A stretch of DNA of 42,645 bases from an uncultured Porphyromonadaceae bacterium (lineage in GTDB: Bacteria > Bacteroidota > Bacteroidia > Bacteroidales > Muribaculaceae): contig CAMEGQ010000012.1 of assembly GCA_945916235.1 (NCBI GenBank), forward strand, positions 1 through 42,645, written 5' to 3'. A program made the translations under genes and the position numbers. How positions within the stretch are numbered: the stretch's first letter is position 1; each line of letters starts with the position of its first letter. Below the pieces are notes generated by a model that saw only the letters and a program-made list of their open reading frames with translations, searched no databases and was not told the origin of the DNA. Below are positions 33,589 to 41,176 of this stretch, in pieces.

Positions 33589-35271
33589 ATGTCGCTGATT
33601 ACCACTGATAAATTAGGTTGCCGTCTTTTAGTCGAATCGCTTAATTCTTATGGTATCCGCGACATAGTGGTATCCCCTGGTAGCCGCAACGTGCCGCTGA
33701 TAATGGCGGCAGCGCGTTGCGGCTATTTTCGTATCCATGAAGTGATTGACGAGCGCTCGGCAGCTTTTATAGGATTGGGAATAGCAGAGATTTCAGGATT
33801 GCCTGTAGCGCTCATCTGCACCTCAGGCACTGCATTGCTCAACTATGCTCCGGCTGTCGCAGAGGCTTATTATAAACAGTTGCCGCTGATTGTGGTAAGT
33901 GCCGACCGGCCTCGGGAGTGGATTGATCAGCTTGATTCTCAGACTATTCGTCAGCCTGGTGCGCTTTCGAATATTGTCAGGGACACAATCAGTATCAAAG
34001 CGGAAATCAGTGATGAAGAGCAGCAACGCTATGTCAACAGATTGTTGAATCAGGTATTGAGCACTGCCATCGGCGGTGGTGCTGGAACTTGTTCCGGCCC
34101 GGTACATATCAATGTGGCCATTTCCACTCCATTGAATAAGGAGTCTCGGGTTGAGGGCGCCCAAGCCGAGTTCCACCGGATACACAGGAGCTATTTGCCT
34201 GATAATATTCCCGTGGATATGGCCCGCGAGTATGCCCGGCGTCTTTACGGCCATAAAGTTCTGATTGTGGCCGGATGTATGCCACCTTCAGCCAAACTTA
34301 CCTCTGCCATGGCCCGGCTCGCTTCATTGCCGGGGATTGCTATTGTGGTCGAAGGGCTTGCCAACATTCACGCGGGGAATGTAATTCAGGTAAACGAGGA
34401 GGATATTAAGAATAAACTTTCGCATCCGGAACAAGACGAATCGCTTCGCCCTGATATTCTGGTTTATACTGGAGGTGCGATAGTGTCCGGAAGGTTGAAG
34501 CAACTGCTCCGGCGCTTAAAACCTGAGGAAAGTTGGCGTATCGGTGCAGACGATAATCTTATTGATACGTTCATGTCGCTCACCGAGCAGGTTGAAATTT
34601 CGGCCGATGGATTTTTCCCGCGTGTGGCGGGCGCGTTAGGACATCTTAACCGAATCAACCCATACGTTTCTCATTATTCCAGATTGTGGACGCCTGAGGC
34701 TGACAAGATGCCTGTCTGCGATGATTGGTGGAGCGGTGCAGCCGTCAAGGCTATTCTCAAATCCATACCCTCCGAATGGAATCTGCAGTTGAGCAACGGA
34801 CTAAGTGTGCGTCTTGCTGAGCGTTGCCCGCTCGCCCGTATCCATCGTGTCGATTGCAATCGCGGAGTCAGCGGCATCGATGGCTCTACGTCAACAGCCG
34901 TTGGAGCATCGCTTGCATACGGTAGTCCTACCTTGCTGATTTCGGGTGACATGAGTTTTCAATACGATCTGGCGGCATTAAGCTCCACTCTGCTCTCTCA
35001 GAAATTGAAAATGGTAGTGCTGTCCAACGGCGGAGGTGGCATTTTCCACTCGATTTCGTCGACCCGCTGTCTGAAAGAGCTGCCGATGCTCAATGGTCAG
35101 CTGCGACTGCCGCTTCGCCAGATATCTGAGGCCTATGGCTGCCTGTATCTCAGAGCTGAAAACTTCAGCCAGCTGAAGGCTGCCATTTGCGGCCTTATAT
35201 GCGAATCTGGGCGCCCGGTGATTATGGAAGTCGTTTCAGATGCGGCAAACGATGCAAAATATCTGATTTAG
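33589..35271 (+). CDS. menD: Menaquinone synthase MenD (SEPHCHC synthase)
   Basis: This 560-residue thiamine-diphosphate enzyme condenses isochorismate with 2-oxoglutarate (losing CO2) to SEPHCHC in menaquinone synthesis. The N-terminal domain has SPGSRNVPLIMAAARCG and VIDERSAAFIGLGIAE, where the Glu activates TPP, then LICTSGTALLNYAPAVAEAY. Motifs RPREWIDQLDSQTIRQPG and GPVHINVAISTPL follow. The C-terminal TPP domain has GDMSFQYDLAALSS. Length is normal. It lies 59 nt after serA, convergent with menE/C/B, an unusual split of the men genes. Confidence 0.95.
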   Translation: MSLITTDKLGCRLLVESLNSYGIRDIVVSPGSRNVPLIMAAARCGYFRIHEVIDERSAAFIGLGIAEISGLPVALICTSGTALLNYAPAVAEAYYKQLPLIVVSADRPREWIDQLDSQTIRQPGALSNIVRDTISIKAEISDEEQQRYVNRLLNQVLSTAIGGGAGTCSGPVHINVAISTPLNKESRVEGAQAEFHRIHRSYLPDNIPVDMAREYARRLYGHKVLIVAGCMPPSAKLTSAMARLASLPGIAIVVEGLANIHAGNVIQVNEEDIKNKLSHPEQDESLRPDILVYTGGAIVSGRLKQLLRRLKPEESWRIGADDNLIDTFMSLTEQVEISADGFFPRVAGALGHLNRINPYVSHYSRLWTPEADKMPVCDDWWSGAAVKAILKSIPSEWNLQLSNGLSVRLAERCPLARIHRVDCNRGVSGIDGSTSTAVGASLAYGSPTLLISGDMSFQYDLAALSSTLLSQKLKMVVLSNGGGGIFHSISSTRCLKELPMLNGQLRLPLRQISEAYGCLYLRAENFSQLKAAICGLICESGRPVIMEVVSDAANDAKYLI

Positions 35272-35293
35272 TGGCATTGAAGCCAAAAATGTT

Positions 35294-35548
35294 TTAGTCG
35301 TTTTGGGCGAAAATAGCTTTAAGTGCGGTAGCCAATTGGTCGGGGCACGAAGTGGGCTTGGCTCCGCATCGGATACCTTCCAGCCGTTTAATCACATTTT
35401 CGGGCTTTTGTCCGCGGATTAATGCGGAAATACCTTGGAGATTGCCATTGCAACCACCTACGAACGATACGTCGCCGATTACTCCGTTTTCAATCTCGAT
35501 TTCAATAAGGCGAGAACATGTGCCTTGGGTTTTGTATTGGTATTTCAT
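35294..35548 (-). CDS. TSCPD-domain protein (TIGR03905 type)
   Basis: From the ATG at 35548 the protein has 84 residues. It has GTCSRLIEIEIENGVIGDVS, GGCNGNLQGISALIRGQ, RCGAKPTSCPDQLATAL: the Cys-rich TSCPD motif names the family. The same domain occurs as the tail of some ribonucleotide reductases, where it may bind metal or nucleotides; as a stand-alone protein its function is unknown. I rejected the longer start at 35635 because it would overlap menE. It is 25 nt downstream of menE on the same strand and ends 22 nt from the menD stop. Confidence 0.85.
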   Translation of the reverse strand: MKYQYKTQGTCSRLIEIEIENGVIGDVSFVGGCNGNLQGISALIRGQKPENVIKRLEGIRCGAKPTSCPDQLATALKAIFAQND

Positions 35549-35573
35549 TGTGTGATAGTGAATTGGTAGACTA

Positions 35574-36569
35574 TTATTTGTTGAGAGTGCGACGTCGGAT
35601 TTTCCCGTTGGCAGTTCGCGGCAGGGAGTTGACAATCAATATGTTCTTAGGCTGTTCATACTTGCTGAGCACCTGTTGGCAAATTCCGGCGATATTAGCT
35701 GAAAACTCGAGTTGATTTAGCTCCAAGGTGTCGGAAGGCGCTTCTACCATCAGTTCGACCGCTTCGCCCCATTTGGGATGCATCATCGGCTGAATCAGAA
35801 ACGGATAGCGGATGTGCGGGGCCAGTTTGCGTTCAATCTGTTCAGGAAAGAGTTTTATTCCCCCGCTGTTGATTACATTATCAAAGCGTCCAAGCCATCG
35901 GAATTGCGTCGGAGAGATGAGATCCACAAGGTCGTTTGTAATCAGAGTCCCGACTGACAGATGTGATGCATTGACAATCAGGCATCCGCGGGAGTCAACT
36001 GCGAAGTTGACTCCGGGCATTGCCTCATAGAGGTCTGATCCGATCGGCCTTAAAGCTACATGGGAGCAGGTTTCGGTCATGCCGTAGGTGGCAAAACTTT
36101 TCCATGGCGCAGACGCAAGCATCTCCTCCTGCGCAGGCGATAATGGGGCACCGCCGACTATTACATTCCGGAGACCGCGGGCGGCGTTCTGATTGCGGCA
36201 GAGTGACTCAACCATTGACGGGACGATAGCCATAAGATCCACTACGCCATAGTCTTGGGTATATGGCCGGTTTGACGGCGTCTCTGTAATCAGGCGGCAT
36301 CCGGCTTCATCCGCTCTCACTGCCATCATCTTTCCGGCGATATATGAGGCGGAGAGCGGACAAAGAAGAGCAGAGTCAGAGCCGATGCCGAATCTTTTAT
36401 TTGTTGCCTCGGCGGAGGCGCGCATATCCGACTTTTTGAGCAGAATTGTCTTTGGCGCTCCGGTAGATCCGGAGGAATGAGCCTCTATCATTTCCGACTG
36501 CCGGCGCCACTCGCTCATAAATTCCGCAAACTCTTCGCTCAATATGGATTCAGGCATGTTCATTTCCAA
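35574..36569 (-). CDS. menE: AMP-binding protein, o-succinylbenzoate--CoA ligase (MenE), short form
   Basis: This 331-residue member of the ANL adenylate-forming superfamily would activate o-succinylbenzoate as its CoA ester. Motifs: P-loop SSGSTGAPK at 32-40, YGMTETCSH near 165, GRFDNVINSGGIKLFPEQIE at the hinge and TANGKIRRR with the catalytic Lys near the C-terminus. It lacks roughly 100 N-terminal residues found in typical MenE (about 450); Bacteroidota forms are often this short, so it is not an obvious truncation. The start overlaps the menC end by 10 nt, which with menB/menC fixes the role in menaquinone synthesis. Confidence 0.85.
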   Translation of the reverse strand: MEMNMPESILSEEFAEFMSEWRRQSEMIEAHSSGSTGAPKTILLKKSDMRASAEATNKRFGIGSDSALLCPLSASYIAGKMMAVRADEAGCRLITETPSNRPYTQDYGVVDLMAIVPSMVESLCRNQNAARGLRNVIVGGAPLSPAQEEMLASAPWKSFATYGMTETCSHVALRPIGSDLYEAMPGVNFAVDSRGCLIVNASHLSVGTLITNDLVDLISPTQFRWLGRFDNVINSGGIKLFPEQIERKLAPHIRYPFLIQPMMHPKWGEAVELMVEAPSDTLELNQLEFSANIAGICQQVLSKYEQPKNILIVNSLPRTANGKIRRRTLNK

Positions 36570-37666
36570 GTTAAAGTATCCTGATTATACACCGTATCGG
36601 CATCGGCATTGGAACTGATAGCCTGCTTATCAAACCATAATTGCTCCCCTTCAAGCCTAAGCGGCGCGGGAAAATTCTTTAAATAAAGCATTCCCGTACC
36701 CAATCCTTGCGGCATGTTTGGGTTATATCGGCTTACCCACTGTGCTATAGCTGAAAGTCCGATGTTGGATTCAAGGGCGGAGGTGGCCCACCACCCTATT
36801 CCAAGTTCTTTTGCAATCTGAATCCATCGATCGGCTTCTGTCAGGCCTCCGCAAAGCGATGGTTTGAGAATGATGTATTGCGGGCCTATGGTTTCCAGCA
36901 TTTTGCGCTTGAGGGGGTCGGGGCGAGTCCCGATGAGTTCTTCATCAAGAGCAATCGGAATCGGCGATGCGTCAGCAATTTTCCGCATCTGCTCCCACTG
37001 TCCGGCTCGGATAGGCTGTTCGATGGAGTGAATTTCAAACTCAGACAGCCGTTGGAGCCGCTGGAGAGCATTATCGGCCGAAAAGGACCCGTTGGCGTCG
37101 AGACGCAGTTGGATGTCATCCGCTGAAAATACCCTGCGTATGGTCCGGAGAAGATCTACTTCATCGTCAAACCGGATACCTCCGATTTTCAGTTTGATGC
37201 AGCGAAAGCCTTGTTCCAGTTTCTGGCGGATGCGCCCGGCCATGGTGACTTTATCCCCCATCCAGACCAGTCCGTTGATGGTCAGCGGGCTCTCTTGGCG
37301 CGTATATGGAGTGTCGTAGAGCGAGTAGCCATCTTTTCTTGAAAGCGATAGAATAGCGACTTCCAGTCCGAAGCGGATGGAGGAAGCCTGCGGCATAATA
37401 TCTAACAGATGATTTTGGAGATCATCAACTGAATTGGCTGCAAGGCGGTTTATCCCCGAGCACAGGTCCATAAGATGACTGGAATACTCGGGAGTATCCT
37501 CTGCACTTAATCCTCGAAACAGGGCGCACTCCCCTATACCCGAGCGCCCCGACTGTGTGTCAGTCAGCCTCAAAAGATAGCTTTCTTTTGTGTGCATCGT
37601 TTGGCGCGAGGTGATGGCTGCTTCTTTGAATGTTAGAAGTATCGGAGCGAAACTGGCCTGAATCAT
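36560..37666 (-). CDS. menC: o-Succinylbenzoate synthase
   Basis: This 368-residue enolase-superfamily enzyme dehydrates SHCHC to o-succinylbenzoate. Catalytic and metal residues are in place: K158/K160 in CIKLKIGG, D190 in RLDANGSF, E216 in SIEQPI, D241 in PIALDEEL and K268 in IILKPSLCGG. The N-terminal capping domain (1-125) contains SGIGECALFRGLSAEDTPEY. Length is normal. It lies 35 nt after menB and overlaps menE by 10 nt. Confidence 0.93.
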   Translation of the reverse strand: MIQASFAPILLTFKEAAITSRQTMHTKESYLLRLTDTQSGRSGIGECALFRGLSAEDTPEYSSHLMDLCSGINRLAANSVDDLQNHLLDIMPQASSIRFGLEVAILSLSRKDGYSLYDTPYTRQESPLTINGLVWMGDKVTMAGRIRQKLEQGFRCIKLKIGGIRFDDEVDLLRTIRRVFSADDIQLRLDANGSFSADNALQRLQRLSEFEIHSIEQPIRAGQWEQMRKIADASPIPIALDEELIGTRPDPLKRKMLETIGPQYIILKPSLCGGLTEADRWIQIAKELGIGWWATSALESNIGLSAIAQWVSRYNPNMPQGLGTGMLYLKNFPAPLRLEGEQLWFDKQAISSNADADTVYNQDTLTWK

Positions 37667-37701
37667 ATTCTTAAACTGGATATCGGGATGCTATGGACGT
37701 T

Positions 37702-38520
37702 TTAGCCCGGGAATTTGGGGAACTGGTCGAAGTCGGGATCGCGCTTTTCCAGAAAAGCGTTTTTACCCTCCTGGGCTTCGGGCATAAGGTAATATAGCAG
37801 CGTGGCATCGCCCGCAAATTCCATCAGGCCGGCCTGGCCATCGAGTTCGGCGTTAAGTGCACGCTTAATCATGCGGATTGCCATCGGGGAGCGTTTGAGT
37901 ATCGTCTCACACCATTCGACTGTCTCGTCTTCTAGGCGTTCTAAGGGCACTACGGCGTTGATCATCCCCATCTCCAGAGCTTCTTTGGCCGTATACTGAC
38001 GGCATAGATACCAAATCTCGCGAGCCTTCTTCTGCCCTACGCACCGGGCGAGATATGACGAGCCGAATCCGGCATCAAAACTGCCGACCTTCGGCCCAGT
38101 CTGGCCAAACCGCGCATTCTCGGAGGCAATAGAGAGATCGCAGACCACATTCAGTACATTTCCTCCACCGATGGCGTAGCCGTTGACCATGGCTATTACC
38201 GGCTTGGGGATGGATCGTATAGCTTTGTGCAGTTCAAGCACGTTGAGTCGAGGTGTGCCGTCGGCATCTATATAGCCACCTTGACCTTTGTAGTTCTGGT
38301 CGCCGCCCGAACAGAAGGCTTTATCGCCTGCGCCGGTCAGGATAATAACGCCGATTTCGGGCGTATTGCGGCAGTAGTTCATCGCATCAAGCATCTCGAA
38401 ATTGGTCTGCGGGCGAAATGCATTGTAGACCTTCGGACGGTTGATGGTGATTTTTGCTATCCCCTTATATTGCTCGAAGAGGATATCCTGATACTTTTTG
38501 ATGGTTGTCCATTGACGCAT
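37702..38520 (-). CDS. menB: 1,4-Dihydroxy-2-naphthoyl-CoA synthase
   Basis: This 272-residue crotonase-fold enzyme closes the second ring of menaquinone from o-succinylbenzoyl-CoA. Motifs: [31 protein letters not shown] with the MenB-type [23 protein letters not shown] and [19 protein letters not shown], the last with the active-site Asp. It ends [14 protein letters not shown], as in MenB. I chose the ATG at 38520 because the family begins there; the frame stays open upstream to 38694, but that part runs through a terminator hairpin and is not MenB-like. The leader upstream is structured (see separate entry). Confidence 0.95.
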   Translation of the reverse strand: MRQWTTIKKYQDILFEQYKGIAKITINRPKVYNAFRPQTNFEMLDAMNYCRNTPEIGVIILTGAGDKAFCSGGDQNYKGQGGYIDADGTPRLNVLELHKAIRSIPKPVIAMVNGYAIGGGNVLNVVCDLSIASENARFGQTGPKVGSFDAGFGSSYLARCVGQKKAREIWYLCRQYTAKEALEMGMINAVVPLERLEDETVEWCETILKRSPMAIRMIKRALNAELDGQAGLMEFAGDATLLYYLMPEAQEGKNAFLEKRDPDFDQFPKFPG

Positions 38521-38828
38521 AATGTGATATTTTAATTCACTGAAAAAAATCCGGAGCAGAGGCAAGCACGGTGTCTGTAGCTCTGTTCCGGATTCTATAA
38601 GAATGCCACACCAAAGGATGCGATGAAACTCCAGAGGACAGGATTTGAGCTCTCTTCGCACTTTGTAATCCTCCGGCCACATGACTTTCGTCATGCGCTC
38701 TCCGGTCTAAGACCGGAGCTAAGGCCCGCCATTGTACGTCGAGTGTGTCTCGGTATTTCACCAAAATTTGATGAGTTTCCCAATCAACTTTGATGCGGCA
38801 ATGTTTTCAATGTCCGTTTGATTTGATA
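38521..38828 (-). promoter_or_regulatory. Structured RNA leader upstream of menB (candidate attenuator or small RNA)
   Basis: After the likely promoter the ~300-nt leader holds several stems in a row. There is a 9-bp hairpin, CTCCGGTCT/AGACCGGAG (38700-38718). Next comes CATGAC-GAAA-GTCATG with a GNRA loop (38680-38695). The two are enclosed by self-complementary GGCC segments (38723-38726 and 38675-38678), giving a three-way junction. Then come an AGGATT/AATCCT stem (38667-38672 with 38640-38645) and the terminator. The order of structured domain, terminator and start codon is that of riboswitches and attenuators. I recognise no known class. A free-standing small RNA is the alternative. Confidence 0.55.
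38543..38593 (-). terminator. Intrinsic terminator inside the menB leader
   Basis: On the minus strand ATCCGGAACAGAG (38593-38581) pairs with CTCTGCTCCGGAT (38561-38549) with one mismatch in 13, followed by a run of seven U's, and ends about 22 nt before the menB ATG. A full terminator here would shut off menB unless it is relieved or read through. Confidence 0.8.
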
Positions 38829-38831
38829 ACG

Positions 38832-38839
38832 CAAAGATA
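38832..38839 (-). promoter_or_regulatory. -7 box for the menB leader RNA
   Basis: On the minus strand TATCTTTG is a perfect TAnnTTTG match; the -33 region is poor. Transcription would start near 38825, giving a leader of about 300 nt. Confidence 0.5.
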
Positions 38840-38949
38840 ATATTTCCGGTTTAAATTCCCATCATTTTCCTATGGAAAAATCTCAACTCCGGTTTCAATC
38901 CTTGGGCAATCTTTGCGTTTGGTATCGCCCCATAGCTATGCTGGGAGGC
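38840..38949. other. Spacer between menB leader and the secreted protein gene
   Basis: About 110 nt without a gene, between the menB promoter and the end of the T9SS-like gene on the same strand. I see no terminator with a clear T-run. Confidence 0.4.
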
Positions 38950-40560
38950 TTAGTGAAGAATCAGCTTGGCGGGTTTGAAGCCGTTGGCAGTAAGGATATA
39001 TACACCTTCGGCATAATCGCTTAAATCATACGATGCGCCTTCTGAAGAAAGCCGGAACCGGCGGCCGGCCATATCCGTCAGGGCAACCTGCGTATCTTCG
39101 GGGAGATTCTCAATGGTGAGAGTGCGCCCGTTTAGTGCGAACGAAATCCCGGAAGCTGTCGTGGTTGCGACGATTCCCGTAGGCACCACGTTTTTCGTGG
39201 TTATCTTATAGGCTGCTAAACCGGTGCCCGGAGCGTACATATAAAGAGTTGTGGAGACATCATGCGTGTCATTCTCGGGAGCTTCCGCCTTGACTTTCCC
39301 CGTCTCCGTTGAATAGTATGTGGTCATAGCCGGTGCGGTATCTGCGGAGGGAGCCACCGAGCTTTCTGTCAGCACTATCTCGCGCATAGCACTAAAAGTG
39401 TCTCTCTCCTCGGGTACAGCAAAAGGAGTTTGGGGCACACGCCAAAGCGGGTAACTTCCGGAAAAACTCTCGGCGTCGGGCATCTCCATAATCTGGAAAT
39501 CAGTGCCGTTTGCGGTGTTGCATTGAGCTCCGAAAGCTGCAAGCACATGACCATTGTGTATAAAGGGGTAGAATCCGCGGCACTGATCACACTGGATATT
39601 GCTGAACCAGGAGGTATTCTCCAGATAAGAGCTAAACGAGGCATTCTCTGCAGTGTGCATTTCCGCTGTCTCGAGATCAAATACTGCCGGACCTACGAAT
39701 TCTTTATGCTGCTTATGGTCGTTAGTCAGGATTATCAGATTCTCTTTCCCGGGGAAAGGCGCGCAATCTCTGTGTGAGAACCTGCTTTCATCGTAGAAAT
39801 GATGAATTATATTGCTTTGTGTCAACGACTCCTGAGTAATAGTCGCATATATGAAATCGTGCTGATAAAGGTGTCCCTTATTTTCTCCAGCTATGTCAGT
39901 TGGTGCACCAATCAGAGTTTTGAACGAATAGGAATTATTGACTACATCACCTTTGATGTGGTCAATACGGTCCATAAACAAAAAATTAATGATATTCGTA
40001 TTGCTATTTTTATAAGAGCCAAGGATGAAGGAATATGAAATCCGAACAGCTCCCTTAGCGGTCCAATCCTCATTAACAGGCTGAAGACATACGTAAATCT
40101 TGAACGTTTTATTCGATTGTATCTGGGCTGCCAAATATGCCACTACAATATTTCCAGCATCATCGGTGGTTATAAATGGGTCGGTACGACGGTCACATTT
40201 TGAAATATCATTTCCGAGGGGGAATTTAAGGTCTGTCTTTTCCTCAATCAGCGATCCATCTGAGCATGAAAAGGTCCTAAGGGTTATACCACCTTTAAAT
40301 ACGGCGATACACTGATATAATTTATCGCCAATTTTGACCATCGACATCTGGTTTTCGTTGGCGTCACTGTTGGTCACTTTTTTCTCCCAAAGCGGTTCGA
40401 TATACGTTTTGCTTTCGTCACCTTTTAGAGTGATTTCAGCAAGCTGACCGGTTGACTGATGGTCACTTATGATGGTGGGATCTACAGCTAATGCGGAATT
40501 GGTCGTAGCCGCGATTCCCATCGTTATCGCTATCCCGACAAAGCTACCTTTGAATTGCAT
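38950..40560 (-). CDS. Secreted protein with T9SS-like C-terminal sorting domain
   Basis: This 536-residue protein has a signal peptide (about 1-25, ending NSALA). The large middle part (30-430) is beta-rich and repetitive in feel (TDPFITTDDAGNIVVAYLAA, AVFDLETAEM, FYPFIHNGHVLAAFGAQC), perhaps a beta-propeller, with no named family I recognise. The last ~75 residues match the T9SS type A/Por sorting domain pattern: LTIENLPEDTQVALTDMAGR, then YDLSDYAEGVYILTANGFK and a short Lys/Ile-rich end. Such domains direct proteins to the cell surface where a type IX system is present; many gut Bacteroidales carry the domain without a proven system. It is monocistronic with a promoter upstream. Confidence 0.75.
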   Translation of the reverse strand: MQFKGSFVGIAITMGIAATTNSALAVDPTIISDHQSTGQLAEITLKGDESKTYIEPLWEKKVTNSDANENQMSMVKIGDKLYQCIAVFKGGITLRTFSCSDGSLIEEKTDLKFPLGNDISKCDRRTDPFITTDDAGNIVVAYLAAQIQSNKTFKIYVCLQPVNEDWTAKGAVRISYSFILGSYKNSNTNIINFLFMDRIDHIKGDVVNNSYSFKTLIGAPTDIAGENKGHLYQHDFIYATITQESLTQSNIIHHFYDESRFSHRDCAPFPGKENLIILTNDHKQHKEFVGPAVFDLETAEMHTAENASFSSYLENTSWFSNIQCDQCRGFYPFIHNGHVLAAFGAQCNTANGTDFQIMEMPDAESFSGSYPLWRVPQTPFAVPEERDTFSAMREIVLTESSVAPSADTAPAMTTYYSTETGKVKAEAPENDTHDVSTTLYMYAPGTGLAAYKITTKNVVPTGIVATTTASGISFALNGRTLTIENLPEDTQVALTDMAGRRFRLSSEGASYDLSDYAEGVYILTANGFKPAKLILH

Positions 40561-40638
40561 TGTTATGATTGGTTTTATAGTTGAACTATTTAAGCCGATA
40601 TCTTATCGATTTTGACTTATTTATTGATTAATGTTGAG

Positions 40639-40664
40639 CAAAGGTACAACTATTTACTAACTCC
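40639..40664 (-). promoter_or_regulatory. Promoter of the secreted T9SS-like protein gene
   Basis: Minus-strand -7 box TACCTTTG (40639-40646) is a full match; about 19 nt upstream is TTTC, one base off the TTTG consensus. The leader would be about 70 nt. Confidence 0.55.
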
Positions 40665-40801
40665 CGAAATATAATTAAGCAAAAAAATGAGGTTGCTCTC
40701 ACATTAAAGAAGGGCTAAAGCGGAATATACAGGGATGAATTAATCGCCGCTAAATATTTTTTCAAAAATTTCCATTGCGTAAGAGCTTGATAATGAGCAA
40801 A

Positions 40802-40837
40802 GGTTACTTCGAGGTAACTATGTAACTTTTGGGTAAC
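40802..40837 (+). repeat. Cluster of GTAAC motifs upstream of a promoter
   Basis: GGTTAC (40802-40807, inverted) is followed by GGTAAC at 40813-40818, GTAAC at 40822-40826 and GGTAAC at 40832-40837. The copies are 8-11 bp apart, about one helical turn, and end 3 nt before the -33 element. This suggests binding sites for a regulator lying on one face of the DNA. Confidence 0.5.
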
Positions 40838-40840
40838 TTC

Positions 40841-40871
40841 TTGACAATCAGTAAAATCGTTTGTAAATTTG
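40841..40871 (+). promoter_or_regulatory. Strong promoter for the deleted gene
   Basis: TTG (40841-40843), 20 nt, then TAAATTTG (40864-40871), a perfect Bacteroidota promoter. Transcription would start near 40878, 35 nt before the ATG. Confidence 0.7.
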
Positions 40872-40912
40872 TGTCATCAAAAACAAACAGATAATTATTA
40901 ATCCTACCTATT

Positions 40913-41162
40913 ATGAATAAGATAACAGCTAAAACCCCTTATATTAAACAGGGCAATGTCGACGTCTACGATTTTGGTACGTTCAAATTCCATGTCTATA
41001 ATTCCAACGATGTAATGGCTGATACGAGTTTTATCATCGAAGGGAAAGATGCACTTGTTACCATGGAGGAACCGCTTTTCAAAGCTTGCGTGGAGGAATT
41101 TATATCCGAGCCTGGCTGGTGAGGACAATCTCAACGACCTCGCAGCAGCGCTCTATAAATAA
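40913..41162 (+). pseudogene. Internally deleted gene, N-terminus resembling an MBL-fold hydrolase
   Basis: The first ~62 residues (MNKITAKTPYIKQGNVDVYD, FHVYNSNDVMADTSFIIEGK, LVTMEEPLFKACVEEF) look like the start of a metallo-beta-lactamase-fold type protein. Then the frame runs to a TGA at 41120-41122. In the next frame LYPSLAGEDNLNDLAAALYK ends at a TAA (41160-41162) and looks like a natural C-terminus. The middle, including the zinc-binding His motif, is missing and the two ends are out of frame. I infer a deletion of several hundred bases, or an assembly collapse. The promoter upstream is intact, so decay is probably recent. Family assignment is tentative; the deletion reading is firmer. 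Confidence 0.6.
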
Positions 41163-41176
41163 TCAAACGAAAACAA

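Larger units (their letters stand above)
40561..40912. other. Intergenic region with two divergent promoters
   Basis: 352 nt, A/T-rich, no gene. It contains the minus-strand promoter for the secreted protein, a cluster of GTAAC motifs (40802-40837) and the plus-strand promoter for the deleted gene (40841-40871). Confidence 0.6.

Noticed and set aside
38521-38694. N-terminal extension of menB in the same frame
   Set aside because: It would be translated through a strong terminator hairpin, and the crotonase fold begins at the ATG at 38520.
38521-38828. RNase P RNA, tmRNA, 6S or SRP RNA in the menB leader
   Set aside because: I saw none of their signature segments (for example GAGGAAAGUCC of RNase P), and the placement before a start codon fits a leader better.
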